A stretch of 64,000 nucleotides of DNA from JAJYKC01 sp963823105. Lineage in GTDB: Bacteria; Acidobacteriota; Terriglobia; Bryobacterales; Bryobacteraceae. The notes beneath the pieces are model-generated. The model made no database searches, was not told the DNA's origin, and saw only the letters and a list, made by a program, of their open reading frames with translations. Below are positions 26,594-36,243 of the stretch, one piece after another (within the stretch, counting starts at the first letter, position 1; the number at the start of each line of letters is the position of its first letter). Position numbers and translations under genes: made by a program. The stretch is from the NCBI GenBank assembly GCA_963823105.1, contig CAWGKC010000005.1:1178001-1242000 (forward strand). Reading direction: 5' to 3'.

Positions 26594-27734
26594 TTACGCG
26601 GGGCGGGCGATTTCGTTCAGGACGTCGCGGCGGAGGAGGCGGATTTTGAGGGCGCGCTCGAGTTTGCCGACGGAGCCGCGCTCGGTGCGGGTGCTGAATG
26701 TGGAAGCGGTGCCGCGCAGGCCGGCGCGGCCGGTGCGGCCGATGCGGTGGATGAAGTCCTCCGGCGCCTGGGGCAGATCGTAGTTGACGACATGGGCGAT
26801 GCCATCGACGTGGATGCCGCGGGCGGCGACGTCGGTGGCGACGAGGACGCGGTACTGGCCGCGCTTGAAGCCTTCGAGGGCCTGGTTGCGCTGGTTCTGG
26901 GTGCGGTCGCCATGGATGCCCGCGGTTTTGACGCCGGAGCGGGACAGGTGCTTGGCCAGGCGATCCGTGCCGTGCTTGGTGCGGGTGAAGACGAGGAACG
27001 AGCCGTTCTCGCGGTCCAACATGCGTTGAAGAAGGCCGAGCTTCTTGTCCTGTTCGATTTCGTAGACGTGGAGGTCCACTTGATCGATGGGCTTGGTGGC
27101 GGAACCGATGCAGACGCGCACGGGGAGATGGGAGTGCTTCTGAATCAGGTGGGCGACGGAGCTTTCGATCGTGGCGGAGAAAAAGAGAGTTTGGCGCTGG
27201 GCGGGCAGGGCGGAGAGAATGCGTTCGATGGCCGGGAGGAAGCCCATGTCCAACATGCGGTCCGCTTCGTCGAGGACGACGATGGCGGCCGCGTTCAAGC
27301 GGACGAGCTTGCGGGTCATAAAATCGCCGAGGCGTCCGGGCGTGGCGATCACGATTTGCGCGCCGCCGCGGAGAGCGCGGAGTTGCGTGCTTTCGCTCAA
27401 GCCGCCGACGACGAGGGCGGAGCGAAGGCCGCAGGAGCCGGCAAGGACGCCGAAAACTTCGTGAATCTGGATGGCGAGGCTCGCGCGTGGGGCTGAGGAT
27501 GAGCGCGGCGACTTCCGGTTTTTTATTCGCGCCCTGGGCCGTGAGACGTTCGATCACCGGGACGAGAAAAGCGAGCGTCTTGCCGGTGCCCGTCTGAGCG
27601 GTGGCGACGACGTCCTTGCCGGTGAGGGCGACGGGAATCGCTTGAGCCTGCACTTCGGTGGGCACGGTGAAGCGGTTCCGCTTCAGGGTTTCGAGCATGG
27701 CCGCGGAAAGCGGCAGATCGGAGAAATTTATCAT
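26594..27734 (-). CDS. rhlE: DEAD-box RNA helicase, RhlE-like (one-base frameshift)
   Basis: The N-terminal frame carries the Q motif (FSDLPLSAAMLETLKRNRFTVPTEVQ, shortened: FTVPTEVQAQAIP), motif I ATAQTGTGKT and the start of motif Ia, SPTRE. An extra base in GG at 27478-27479 then shifts the frame. Removing it reads TRELAIQIHEVF and continues with motif Ib (ATPGRLGDF), II (VLDEADRMLDMGF), III (FFSATI), IV/V (FTRTKHGTDR, ATDVAARGIHV) and VI (HRIGRTGRAG). The corrected product has 379 residues, a compact RhlE-type enzyme without a long tail. It likely unwinds RNA in ribosome assembly or decay. The start overlaps the upstream small gene's stop (ATGA). Confidence 0.85.
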
Positions 27735-27946
27735 TCTGTGTGTGAGTCGTGTTCTTGGGGTTGTGCCGTATCGTACGGCTCTTCGCCCTCCAACGGTTCG
27801 ATTACGAAAGGATCGCCGATATCGTCGGTTGGGGAGTCTTTTTCGAGTTTCTTTTGAGCACGCCGAACCAGCTTTTCCTGCTGCTTTTCCTTGCGCTGCT
27901 GTTCTTTCTGGCGCTTGTTAAAAGTCTGCCGTCCTCTACCAGGCAT
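27731..27946 (-). CDS. Small charged protein preceding the helicase
   Basis: This 71-residue protein has a very basic N-terminal half (GRQTFNKRQKEQQRKEKQQEKLVRRAQKKL) followed by an acidic tail (PTDDIGDPFVIEPLEGEE). I know no function. Its stop overlaps the helicase start by four bases, so the two are co-translated. A basic peptide coupled to an RNA helicase may be an RNA-binding partner, which is inference from context only. Confidence 0.6.
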   Translation of the reverse strand: MPGRGRQTFNKRQKEQQRKEKQQEKLVRRAQKKLEKDSPTDDIGDPFVIEPLEGEEPYDTAQPQEHDSHTE

Positions 27947-28025
27947 AGCTTGCTCCTTGATCCGCCCGCCCGCGCGAATGGACCTCGCCGCGAACAGGCC
28001 CGCGACAAAATTCTATCGCCAAGAC

Positions 28026-28064
28026 GGGGCCGGGAAGGGGTGCAAAGCCCCTCCAGCCGGCCCC
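28026..28064 (-). terminator. Nested hairpin after the RRM gene
   Basis: GGGGCCGG (28026-28033) pairs with CCGGCCCC (28057-28064), and inside it AGGGG pairs with CCCCT. It lies 35-73 bp beyond the minus-strand RRM stop. No T-run follows, so termination is uncertain. Confidence 0.4.
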
Positions 28065-28098
28065 GCGCCCGGCGGTTACCGCTGGAAACGAAAAGCGA

Positions 28099-28425
28099 TT
28101 ACCAGCGCGGTCCGCGGCTGCGTCCGCCGCCGCCACCCGCGCCGCCGCGTCCGCCGCCCGCGCCGGCTCCGGCGCCCTGCGGTTTCGGACGGGCTTCGTT
28201 CACGTTCATCGCGCGGCCGTTAAGCTCCGCGCCGTTGAGTTTGGAGATGGCCGTTTCGGCGTCGCGGCGTTCGGTCATTTCGACGAATGCGAAACCGCGG
28301 GATTGGCCGCTGTCGCGGTCCGTGACGATGTTGACGCGCTCGACGTTGCCATATTGAGAAAAGGCGGCCATAAGGTCGTCTTGGTTGGTCTGGAAACTGA
28401 GGTTCCCGACAAAGATGTTGGTCAT
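28099..28425 (-). CDS. RRM-type RNA-binding protein
   Basis: I start at the ATG at 28425 (MTNIFVGNLSF), which is the usual start for this family; the longer frame upstream is not supported. The 108-residue product has one RNA recognition motif with RNP2 IFVGNL (3-8) and RNP1 SRGFAFVEM (about 41-49), followed by a Gly/Arg-rich tail (GGGRGGAGGGGGRSRG). Such small bacterial glycine-rich RRM proteins are often induced by cold and bind single-stranded RNA. It lies upstream of the helicase in the same direction, consistent with a shared RNA-metabolism theme. Confidence 0.9.
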   Translation of the reverse strand: MTNIFVGNLSFQTNQDDLMAAFSQYGNVERVNIVTDRDSGQSRGFAFVEMTERRDAETAISKLNGAELNGRAMNVNEARPKPQGAGAGAGGGRGGAGGGGGRSRGPRW

Positions 28426-28723
28426 TGATATTTCCTTTTGGAACTGAAATCGTCTCTGTCGGACTGCTCTAGGAACCAAAACCGAATGAATAGGTAAGGG
28501 CGGGAGGGCGGCCAGAAGGCACTCGAAACTGCAGATGCTTGCAAAGACACCTACAGGATAGCACAGCGCCGGCGCCAGTGGAGATCAAAATGCTCCGCTG
28601 CAAGACGATCGTGAAAATGCGAGGAGGGTGGCGGCGGGAGCGCGGCCCAGCGACTCGATGCCGCGCGCCGCGCCTTCGCCGGTGATAGAATCAAGGCGAC
28701 TTCCCACTCGTTTAGGAGGCGCA
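28426..28723. other. Divergent promoter region between RRM gene and the six-gene operon
   Basis: About 300 bp separate the minus-strand RRM start from the plus-strand DUF1501 start. It must hold promoters for both directions, but I cannot name convincing boxes. AGGAGG at 28714-28719 is the ribosome site of the DUF1501 gene. Confidence 0.5.
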
Positions 28724-30104
28724 ATGTTTCGCCTGGATGCCGACCGCCCCGTCGAATTTTGCGATGGGCTGCGGCGGCGAGATTTTCTGCACGCCGGTTC
28801 GCTCTCCGTTCTCGGACTCGGACTGACGCAAATGCTGGGGCTGAAGGCGCTCGGCGCCGTCGACCCCGCCAAGAAGAACGTCAACTGCATTTTGCTGATG
28901 CTGGTGGGCGGGCCGTCGCAGCTCGACACCTGGGACATGAAGCCGGACGCGCCGGTGGAGATTCGCGGGCCGTACAAGCCCATCAAGACCAACGTGCCGG
29001 GGATCGAGATCAGCGAGAATTTTCCGCGCATGGCCAAACACGCCGACAAATATTCGCTGATCCGCAGCGTGTATCACACCGCGGCCGCGGTCCACGACAC
29101 CGGCCATCAGATGATGCAAACCGGGCGGCTGTTCCAGGGCGGCATCGAGTATCCAAACTTCGGCTGCGTGCTGACCAAGGTGCAGGGCGGCAACGGCGAC
29201 GTCCCTCCGAACGTTCTGCTGCCGCATCCCATTGGCAACACCGGCGGCAACATGCCCCACGGCCAGACGGCGGGGTTCCTGGGAAAGAATTACGATCCGT
29301 TCGTGCTGAACGCGGATCCCTCCGATCCGAATTTCCGCGTGCCGGATCTGCTGCCGCCGGACTATCTGGCGGCCTTCCGCGTCGACCGCCGCAAGGATTG
29401 GCGCGCCATGGTCGATTCCACCGTGAGCCGCTTCGAAACTTCTCCCGAGGCGCGGTTGATGGACTCCACATTTCATCAGGCCTACACGCTGATGTCCAGC
29501 CAGAAAGCCCGCGAGGCGTTCGAGTTGAACAAGGAACCCGAGGCGCTGCGCGCGCAGTACGGCCTCAACCGCTTCGGGCAAAGCTGCCTCCTGGCCCGGC
29601 GGATGGTCGAAGCCGGAGTGCGCTTCGTCACGGTCAACATGTTCGAAACGGTCTTCGACGAGATCACCTGGGACATCCACGGCTCGAAACCGTTCAGCCC
29701 GATCTCCTGTTATAAGGACCTGGTCGGGCCGATGTTCGACATGGCGTACAGCTCGCTTCTCGAAGATTTGCAAAAGCGCGGGATGCTGGAGAACACGCTG
29801 GTGCTGGCGATGGGCGAGTTCGGGCGCACGCCGAAGGTCAACCCCGCGGGCGGCCGCGATCATTGGCCGCAATGCTGGACCATTCTGATGGGCGGCGGCG
29901 GGATTCAAGGCGGGCGCATCGTCGGCGCATCGGATGAAATCGGAGGCGCGCCCAGGGACCGCCCGGTGAATCCCGGCGAGGTTGCCGCCACCATTTTTCA
30001 CGGCCTCGGGATCGATCTTGCATCTGGAGCTTCCCGGCGCGGGAGGCCGGCCGATCCCGGTGGTCGAGCGCGGCACCGAACCCATCAAGGAGCTTTTCGC
30101 GTGA
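28724..30104 (+). CDS. DUF1501 family exported protein (one-base frameshift near the end)
   Basis: The ATG at 28724 follows AGGAGG. The N-terminus has a twin-arginine-like signal (LRRRDFLHAGSLSVLGLGL). The body is a typical DUF1501 protein, a family of the alkaline-phosphatase/sulfatase superfamily: LMLVGGPSQLDTWDMKPDAP, HDTGHQMMQTGR, and MGEFGRTPKVN with GRDHWPQCW near the C-terminus. An extra T at 30018-30019 breaks the frame. Removing it gives the normal ending HLELPGAGGRPIPVVERG and a stop at 30104, total 459 residues. Without the correction the frame runs on into the next gene and mimics a 1303-residue fusion. It is the first gene of a six-gene operon. The reaction of DUF1501 proteins is not established. 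Confidence 0.87.
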
Positions 30105-32539
30105 GGCGTCCACTCGGGCTTGTCCTGCTTGCCGCTCCGCTTTTCGCCGCGCCCACGCTGGCGATTCTTCCTTCCAAAGTCGAACTCAACGGCCCCGAGG
30201 CGCGAGAGCGTCTGGTGGCCGAACAGACCGATGGCTCGTTTCAGAAAGACCTCACGCGCGACGTTCAATGGTCTTCTTCGAATCCTCAAGTGGCGAGCGT
30301 CGACGCTAACGGCGAGGTGCGGCCGGTGTCGGATGGCAGCGTAGTCGTCACCGCCAAAGCCGGCGCGCTCGAAGCGCATCTGCCGGTCACGGTCGCCAAC
30401 GCGAAATCGCCATTTACTTGGAATTTCAAGAACGACGTCATTCCCGTGATGACGAAGGTTGGCTGCAATCAGGGCGCTTGCCATGGCGCGCTGGCCGGCA
30501 AGAACGGCTTCAAGCTGACCCTTCGCGGCTACGATCCCGCCACCGATTATGAAACGCTCACACGCGAGGCCGTGGGACGCCGCGTGTCGCTGGCCGATCC
30601 CGCCACCAGCCTGATGCTGCTGAAGCCCTCCTTCGCCATCCCGCACGGCGGCGGCAAGCGCTTCGACACCAGTTCTCTTGAGTACAAGATACTTTCCCAA
30701 TGGATCGCTTCCGGTGCGCCCGGCCCGTCGGCGAAGGATCTCGAAGTCACCGGCCTGGAGGTTTATCCCGCCGCCGCCACGTTGCACGAAGGCGACCGGC
30801 AGCAGCTTGTCGTGCGCGCCAAATATTCCGATGGCTCGGTGCGCGACGTCACGCGCTGGGTGAAATACTCCTCCAGCAACGAGGGCACGGCGTCGGTGGA
30901 CGACGACGGCCTGGTGAAGATGAACGGCGCGGGCGAGGCCGCGGTTACGCTGTGGTATTCGAGCCGCGTGCTCTATTCGCGCCTCACCGTTCCGTACTCC
31001 AACCAGATCGCATCCGCCGCTTACGACAAATTCCCACGCAACAATTTCATCGACGATCTTGTCATAGATAAGCTGCGGCGGTTGAACATCGCTCCCTCGG
31101 CGCAATGCACCGATTCCGAGTTCATCCGCCGCGCCTATCTCGACGCCGCGGGCATTCTCCCCAGCGCGGAGGAAGTGGAGACGTTCCTGGCGGACCGCTC
31201 CCCCAACAAGCGCTCCGCTTTGATCGACAAACTGCTTGACCGCGACGAGTTCACCGACTACTGGGCCTACAAATGGTCCGACGTGTTTCTCGTTTCCAGC
31301 CGCAAGCTCGACAACGATTCCATGTGGGCGTTCTACGACTGGATTCGCGACAGCGTGAAACGGGACAAGCCGTGGAACCGGATGGCCGCCGACATTTTCG
31401 CCGGAAGCGGCGGCACGCGCGAAAACGGGGCGCTCAATTATTTCGTGCTTCATAAGGACCCCATCGATCTGATGGAGACCTCCACCGAGGCCTTCCTCGG
31501 CCAGCGCATCACCTGCGCCCGCTGCCACAACCATCCGCTCGAAAAATGGACCCAGACGCAGTACTACGAGATGGTGAACCTGTTCTCGCGCGTGGGCATC
31601 AAGAACGGCGGAATGGGCGGCGATGAGGTGGTCTACGCCAAGACCTCCGGCGAGTTTCTCCATCCGCGCCTGCTGCGGCCGCTCCCTCCCACGCCGCTCG
31701 ACGGCAAGCCGATGCCGCTCGATTCCACCTCCGACCGCCGCGCGGCGTTTCTTGCCTGGATGACCAGCCCGCAGAATCCTTATTTCGCCCGCAACGTCGC
31801 CAATCGCGTGTTCGGCAATTTCATGGGGCGGGGCATTGTCAATCCGGTGGACGATCTGCGGGCGACGAACCCGGCTTCGAACGAAGAACTTCTGAACGCG
31901 CTCTCGAAAGATTTCGCCGATCATGGCTACGACGTCAAGCGCCTGATCCGCACCGTAATGAATTCGTCGGTCTATCAGCTCTCCTCCACCGCGAATGCGA
32001 CGAATCAGAACGACAACATTTTCTATTCGAAGTACATCGTCAAGCGGCTTCCCGCGGAAGTGATCCTCGATGTTTACTCGGAAGTGACCGGCGTGCCCAC
32101 GCCGTTCCAGGGTTATCCCAAGGGCACGCGCGCGATGCAACTGCCCGACAGCCAGGTGAAGTCTCCGTTTCTGGCGGTCTTCGGACGGCCGGCGCGATTG
32201 GTCTGCGACGCCTCGGAGCGGTCGTCGGATCCCACCGTCGGCCAGGCGCTGCACATCATCAATGGCGACACGTTGAACAAGAAGCTGAGCGCTCCCGACG
32301 GCAACACGGCGATTTTTCTGAAGCTCGGCCTCTCCGACGCCCGCATCCTGGATCAACTTTATCTCTCCGCATACAGCCGCTATCCGACCGAGGCGGAGAA
32401 AACGGAATTGCTCGCGGCGCTGGCGAAAAGCCGCGTCGAAAAAGGATCGGCCGAAGCGCAGTTGGAGGCTCGCCGCGAAACGCTGCAGGACCTGACCTGG
32501 GCGCTGCTTACCAGCAAGGCGTTTCTGTTTAACTACTGA
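30101..32539 (+). CDS. Exported Big_2 / PSCyt-like / DUF1549 / DUF1553 protein
   Basis: The GTG at 30101 overlaps the previous stop (GTGA). The 812-residue product has a signal peptide (LGLVLLAAPLFAAPTLA), a Big_2-like Ig domain (about 25-100), a CX4CH haem-type motif (Cys122, Cys127, His128 in GCNQGACHG), a second Ig-like domain (about 210-300), DUF1549 (about 320-520, with IRRAYLDAAGILPSAEEV and a CARCH motif at 472-476) and DUF1553 (about 565-800, with NVANRVFGNFMGRGIV and MNSSVYQLSS). These domains are known mainly from planctomycetes and Solibacter, where they accompany DUF1501. A periplasmic haem protein acting on polysaccharide-related substrates is a common guess, not proven. The stop overlaps the next start (TGATG). 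Confidence 0.88.
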   Translation: MRRPLGLVLLAAPLFAAPTLAILPSKVELNGPEARERLVAEQTDGSFQKDLTRDVQWSSSNPQVASVDANGEVRPVSDGSVVVTAKAGALEAHLPVTVANAKSPFTWNFKNDVIPVMTKVGCNQGACHGALAGKNGFKLTLRGYDPATDYETLTREAVGRRVSLADPATSLMLLKPSFAIPHGGGKRFDTSSLEYKILSQWIASGAPGPSAKDLEVTGLEVYPAAATLHEGDRQQLVVRAKYSDGSVRDVTRWVKYSSSNEGTASVDDDGLVKMNGAGEAAVTLWYSSRVLYSRLTVPYSNQIASAAYDKFPRNNFIDDLVIDKLRRLNIAPSAQCTDSEFIRRAYLDAAGILPSAEEVETFLADRSPNKRSALIDKLLDRDEFTDYWAYKWSDVFLVSSRKLDNDSMWAFYDWIRDSVKRDKPWNRMAADIFAGSGGTRENGALNYFVLHKDPIDLMETSTEAFLGQRITCARCHNHPLEKWTQTQYYEMVNLFSRVGIKNGGMGGDEVVYAKTSGEFLHPRLLRPLPPTPLDGKPMPLDSTSDRRAAFLAWMTSPQNPYFARNVANRVFGNFMGRGIVNPVDDLRATNPASNEELLNALSKDFADHGYDVKRLIRTVMNSSVYQLSSTANATNQNDNIFYSKYIVKRLPAEVILDVYSEVTGVPTPFQGYPKGTRAMQLPDSQVKSPFLAVFGRPARLVCDASERSSDPTVGQALHIINGDTLNKKLSAPDGNTAIFLKLGLSDARILDQLYLSAYSRYPTEAEKTELLAALAKSRVEKGSAEAQLEARRETLQDLTWALLTSKAFLFNY

Positions 32540-33843
32540 TGCGCGCCGTTCTTATTTCTCTGGTTCTCGCGTTTCCGCTGGCCGCGGCGGAGGCGCCATC
32601 TTTCAACGCCAACGTCGCCCCGCTGTTCCAGCAGCGCTGCGCCGGCTGCCACGCGGCAAAGGTCCACATGGGCGGGCTGAGCCTCGACGATTACGAAGGC
32701 TTGATGAAGGGCGGAAGCCATGGACCGGCCGTGGTTGCTGGCAAAGCCGACGACAGCCGCATCATCTTAATGCTGACGGCGAAAATCTCGCCGGCCATGC
32801 CGATGGATGGCTCCAATCTTTCTCCCGCGGAGATCGACACGATCAAAGCGTGGATCGATGCCGGCGCGAAGCCTCCGGCGCCCGGCGAGCCCGCACCTAC
32901 GGCCGCCGCCGCCATTCCGAAGATCGCGCCGCGCGTTCCCGTCAAGCCGCAGATTTTCGATCTCGCCTGGCGTCCCGATGGCACTCTGATCGCGCTCGCC
33001 GGTTTTCGCGAGGTGCGCCTGGTCAACCCGGCGACAAACCAGAACGTGGCCACGCTCGACGGCGAGGCCGACGCTGTCCGCGCGCTCGCTTTTTCCCGCG
33101 ACGGCAAGCTCCTCGCTGCCGCGGGCGGCCTCGCGGCGCGCAAAGGCGAGGTGAAAATCTGGGACGTCGATTCCCGCAAGCTGCTTCAAACCGTCGCCGG
33201 CCACGCCGATTGCATCTATGCCGTCGCGTTTTCGCCCGACGGAAAATCCATCGCCACGGCCAGCTACGACAAACTGATCAAGCTGTGGGACGTTTCCTCC
33301 GGCAAGGAAATCCGCACGTTCAAAGATCACATCGACGCCGTATACGCGCTGGTCTTCACGCCCGACGGCAAGCGCCTGATCTCCGGCGCGGCCGACCGCA
33401 CGGTGAAGATTTGGAACGCGCAGACCGGCGAGCGCCTCTATACGCTCTCGGAGCCGCAGGATGGCATCAACGCGATCGCGATCGACCCCACCGGCGAACG
33501 CGTCGCCGCGGGCGGGCTCGACAAAACCATTCGCGTGTGGAAGCTCGGCGAAAAATCTGGCACACTCGAAGCGTCGCTGATCGCGCACGAGGATTCCATC
33601 CTCCGGCTCGCCTGGTCGCCCGATGGCAAGACCCTGATTTCCTCCTCCGCCGACGGCTCGATTAAAATCCTCAACGCCGCCGATCTGGCCGAGATCGGAG
33701 CCATCCCCGCGCAGCCCGATTGGGTTTATGGTCTTCAATTTTCACCCGACGGCAAACGATTCGCCGCCGGCCGTTTCGACGGGTCTCTGACTTTTTATAA
33801 CAGCGCCGGCGCGGGACATGCCGCTGTCCGCGCCGCGCGATAG
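32539..33843 (+). CDS. Exported cytochrome c (PSCyt1-like) fused to a WD40 propeller
   Basis: The 434-residue protein has a signal peptide (VLISLVLAFPLAAAEA), a monohaem cytochrome c domain with Cys34, Cys37 and His38 in RCAGCH and a distal MPMDG Met candidate near residue 94, and then a proline linker. From about residue 135 it forms a WD40 propeller of around seven blades (FSPDGKSIATASYDKLIKLWD, shortened: SYDKLIKLWDVSSGK; GAADRTVKIWNAQTG; GGLDKTIRVWKLG). The join of haem and propeller suggests an electron-transfer scaffold in the periplasm. It starts on the last base of the previous stop and is clearly in the same operon. Confidence 0.88.
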   Translation: MRAVLISLVLAFPLAAAEAPSFNANVAPLFQQRCAGCHAAKVHMGGLSLDDYEGLMKGGSHGPAVVAGKADDSRIILMLTAKISPAMPMDGSNLSPAEIDTIKAWIDAGAKPPAPGEPAPTAAAAIPKIAPRVPVKPQIFDLAWRPDGTLIALAGFREVRLVNPATNQNVATLDGEADAVRALAFSRDGKLLAAAGGLAARKGEVKIWDVDSRKLLQTVAGHADCIYAVAFSPDGKSIATASYDKLIKLWDVSSGKEIRTFKDHIDAVYALVFTPDGKRLISGAADRTVKIWNAQTGERLYTLSEPQDGINAIAIDPTGERVAAGGLDKTIRVWKLGEKSGTLEASLIAHEDSILRLAWSPDGKTLISSSADGSIKILNAADLAEIGAIPAQPDWVYGLQFSPDGKRFAAGRFDGSLTFYNSAGAGHAAVRAAR

Positions 33844-33853
33844 AAGGACGACC

Positions 33854-36226
33854 ATGAGGACTTCGCTTCTCGCCGCCTGCCTCGCCGCCGCGACGCTGGC
33901 CGCTTCCAATCTCGATTCCCCTTCGGGCAACCGCATCACTCCTCCCACGCTCAATTCCGTTTCGCCGCTCGGCGTCGCGCGCGGAACCACCACCGAGATG
34001 CTTGTCGAGGGACTCAACCTGGCCGGCGCCTCGAAGATTTATTTCAGCCAACCGGGCGTGACGGGGAAAATCCTTCACGTCAAGGAACTTCCGGATTTGC
34101 CCGACGTCCGCCTCGGCTCCAACGGCACTCTCTCGACAGTCGATCTCGGGCCTCTGCCGCCGCGCAACCAGGTCGCCGTCGAAATCACCGTGACGCCCAA
34201 GGCGGCCATCGGCCCGGTCCGGTTCCGTCTTCTCACGCCGCTCGGGACCAGCCCCGAAGGCCGCTTCCTGATCGAGCCTTACTACGGCGAAAGTCCCGAC
34301 AAAGAACCGAACGACACGCCGGAGCAGGCGGGGGACGCCTATCTGCCGGCGATTCTTACCGGCGCCATTTCGCGGCCGGGCGACATCGACTATTACAAAA
34401 TTCAAGCCGAGGCCGGCGAACAACTGGTGTTCTTCAATCAGGCCGCGCTCATCGGCTCCTCGCTCCAGCCCGTTATCGGAATCCTGTCCGAGGACCAGAC
34501 CGTGTTAAAAGAGTTCGGCGCCGATGGCGGGATGGACGCGCAACAGTTCGCTTATCGCTTCGACCACGCCGGAGTCTATTACGTTCGCGTAGCCGACTTC
34601 GCCCAGACCGGGCGCGCTTCGAATTTCTACCGCATCCTCATCGGCAAATTCCCGCTCGTCGCCTGGGCCTACCCGGCGGGAGTGGAGCAGGGCAAATCGC
34701 GCGAAGTCTCGCTCTACGGTTTTAACTTGAAGGCGGACAAAATCACCGTCGAAGGAAAACCGAGCGAGGGCTATGTGGATTCGCTCCTGCTGCGCCCGAA
34801 AGGCGCGGGCGGGGTCTCGTTCAACGAACTCCGTCTGGCGGTGGGATCGGAACCCGAGATTGAGTCGAGTGGCAAAAACCTCGCTCGCGAATCGGCGCAA
34901 GCGGTGACTCTTCCGGTGACGATCGACGGCGCCGCGGCCGCGCACGCGGAACATTATTTCCGATTTCACGCCCGCAAAGGCGAGGCGGTGATCGCGGAGG
35001 TGGACGCGCGGCGGCTCGGCTCTCCGCTCGACTCGGAGATCGAAATCCTCGACGCCTCGGGCAAGCCGATCGAGCGCGCCGAAGCCCGCTCCGTGCTGCA
35101 AACCACCACCACTCTCTCCGAGCGCGACTCGTCGTCCTCCGGCATCCGCCTCACATCCTGGACCGGAATGAACGTCGGCGATTACATCATGATCGGCAAC
35201 GAGATCATCCGCCTGAGCGTTCTTCCCAAAGGTCCCGACGAAGACGCGCGTTTTGAGGAAATCGACGGCCAGCGCGTCGCTTACTTCGACACCAGCACGG
35301 AAGACCACTCCATCGACAAGCCGGTTTATAAGGTCCTTCTCTATCCACCGGGCGAAAAATTCAGCCCCAACGGGCTGCCGCTGGTCCCGCTCTATTATCG
35401 AAACGACGACGGCGGCCCCGGCTATGGCAAAGATTCGCTGGTTCATTTCACGGCGCCGTCCGATGGCGATTACCTGGTCCGCATCGGCGACGTCCGAGGC
35501 GGCGGAGGCCCCGAATACACTTACCGGCTGAGCCTTCACGCTCCGCGCCCCGATTTCCGCCTTTCGTTTTCACCCGCGAATCCGAACGTTCCCGCGGGAG
35601 GCTCGATTCCCGTCACGGTCGAAGCTCAACGTATCGACGGCTTCGACGGCCCCATCGCCGTCAAGGTGGACGATCTGCCTCCCGGCCTGCATGCAACCTC
35701 CGCCGTCATCGAACCCGGCCAGTTCACCACCACTCTATTGCTGAGCGCCGATCCCTCGGCCAAGCTCGTTTCCTCCGCGCCCCTGCATATCTCCGGCGCC
35801 GCCGCGCCCAGTCTTTGGCGCCGCGCCAGGATGGACGATCCCTTGGCCCTGGTCTCGCTGATGCCCGCCTCCGACGTCCAGGCGACCGCGCATGTGAAGG
35901 AGATCGTCCTGACGCCCGGCGGCCGCGCCCAGATCCCGGTGAGCGTCGTGCGCGCCAACGGCTTTCGCGGCCGCGTTCCGCTGGAGGTGCTCAACCTCCC
36001 GCCGCGCGTCCTGGTGCCCGACGTCGGCTTGAACGGCGTGCTGATCAACGAAAACGAAACGGAGCGCTCCATTACCGTCGAAGCGCTCCCGACGGCCGAG
36101 CCGGGCGAACAAATCGTCTACGTCGCCGCCCGCACCGAGACGCGTTCTCCGTTGCCTACCGATTACGCCGCGCCGCAAGCGATCGTGCTGAAGGTCGGGG
36201 CGGGGAAGACCGTCGCCGCGCGCTGA
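33854..36226 (+). CDS. Exported protein with PPC domains
   Basis: I choose the ATG at 33854 (MRTSLLAACLAA) with AGAAGGA upstream. The 790-residue product has a signal peptide, an IPT/Ig-like N-terminal domain (VSPLGVARGTTTEMLVEGLNLAGASKIYF, shortened: GTTTEMLVEGLNL), a pre-peptidase C-terminal (PPC)-type domain at about 140-265 (DKEPNDTPEQA, PGDIDYYKIQAEAGEQ, GVYYVRVAD), a second PPC-like region ending YTYRLSLHAP, and two C-terminal Ig-like domains (AGGSIPVTVEAQR; GRAQIPVSVVRANG). No enzyme motif is visible. PPC domains usually bind carbohydrate or anchor partners. It lies 10 bp after the cytochrome-WD40 gene. Confidence 0.82.
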   Translation: MRTSLLAACLAAATLAASNLDSPSGNRITPPTLNSVSPLGVARGTTTEMLVEGLNLAGASKIYFSQPGVTGKILHVKELPDLPDVRLGSNGTLSTVDLGPLPPRNQVAVEITVTPKAAIGPVRFRLLTPLGTSPEGRFLIEPYYGESPDKEPNDTPEQAGDAYLPAILTGAISRPGDIDYYKIQAEAGEQLVFFNQAALIGSSLQPVIGILSEDQTVLKEFGADGGMDAQQFAYRFDHAGVYYVRVADFAQTGRASNFYRILIGKFPLVAWAYPAGVEQGKSREVSLYGFNLKADKITVEGKPSEGYVDSLLLRPKGAGGVSFNELRLAVGSEPEIESSGKNLARESAQAVTLPVTIDGAAAAHAEHYFRFHARKGEAVIAEVDARRLGSPLDSEIEILDASGKPIERAEARSVLQTTTTLSERDSSSSGIRLTSWTGMNVGDYIMIGNEIIRLSVLPKGPDEDARFEEIDGQRVAYFDTSTEDHSIDKPVYKVLLYPPGEKFSPNGLPLVPLYYRNDDGGPGYGKDSLVHFTAPSDGDYLVRIGDVRGGGGPEYTYRLSLHAPRPDFRLSFSPANPNVPAGGSIPVTVEAQRIDGFDGPIAVKVDDLPPGLHATSAVIEPGQFTTTLLLSADPSAKLVSSAPLHISGAAAPSLWRRARMDDPLALVSLMPASDVQATAHVKEIVLTPGGRAQIPVSVVRANGFRGRVPLEVLNLPPRVLVPDVGLNGVLINENETERSITVEALPTAEPGEQIVYVAARTETRSPLPTDYAAPQAIVLKVGAGKTVAAR

Positions 36227-36243
36227 GCCGCCCCCCTTCGATT

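Noticed and set aside
25490..27496. A long plus-strand frame (668 codons) opposite the carboxylesterase and helicase
   Set aside because: It is the shadow of two clear minus-strand genes in GC-rich DNA and has a low-complexity Gly/Ala/Glu composition without domains.
28712..32356. A 1214-codon minus-strand frame opposite the DUF1501/DUF1549 genes
   Set aside because: It mirrors codon positions of the plus-strand genes, shows no family resemblance and has no ribosome site.
28628..32539. A single 1303-residue DUF1501-Big_2-DUF1549-DUF1553 fusion protein
   Set aside because: Removing one T at 30018-30019 gives a normal DUF1501 ending and stop at 30104, and a GTG start with signal peptide at 30101. 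The fusion is produced by the indel.
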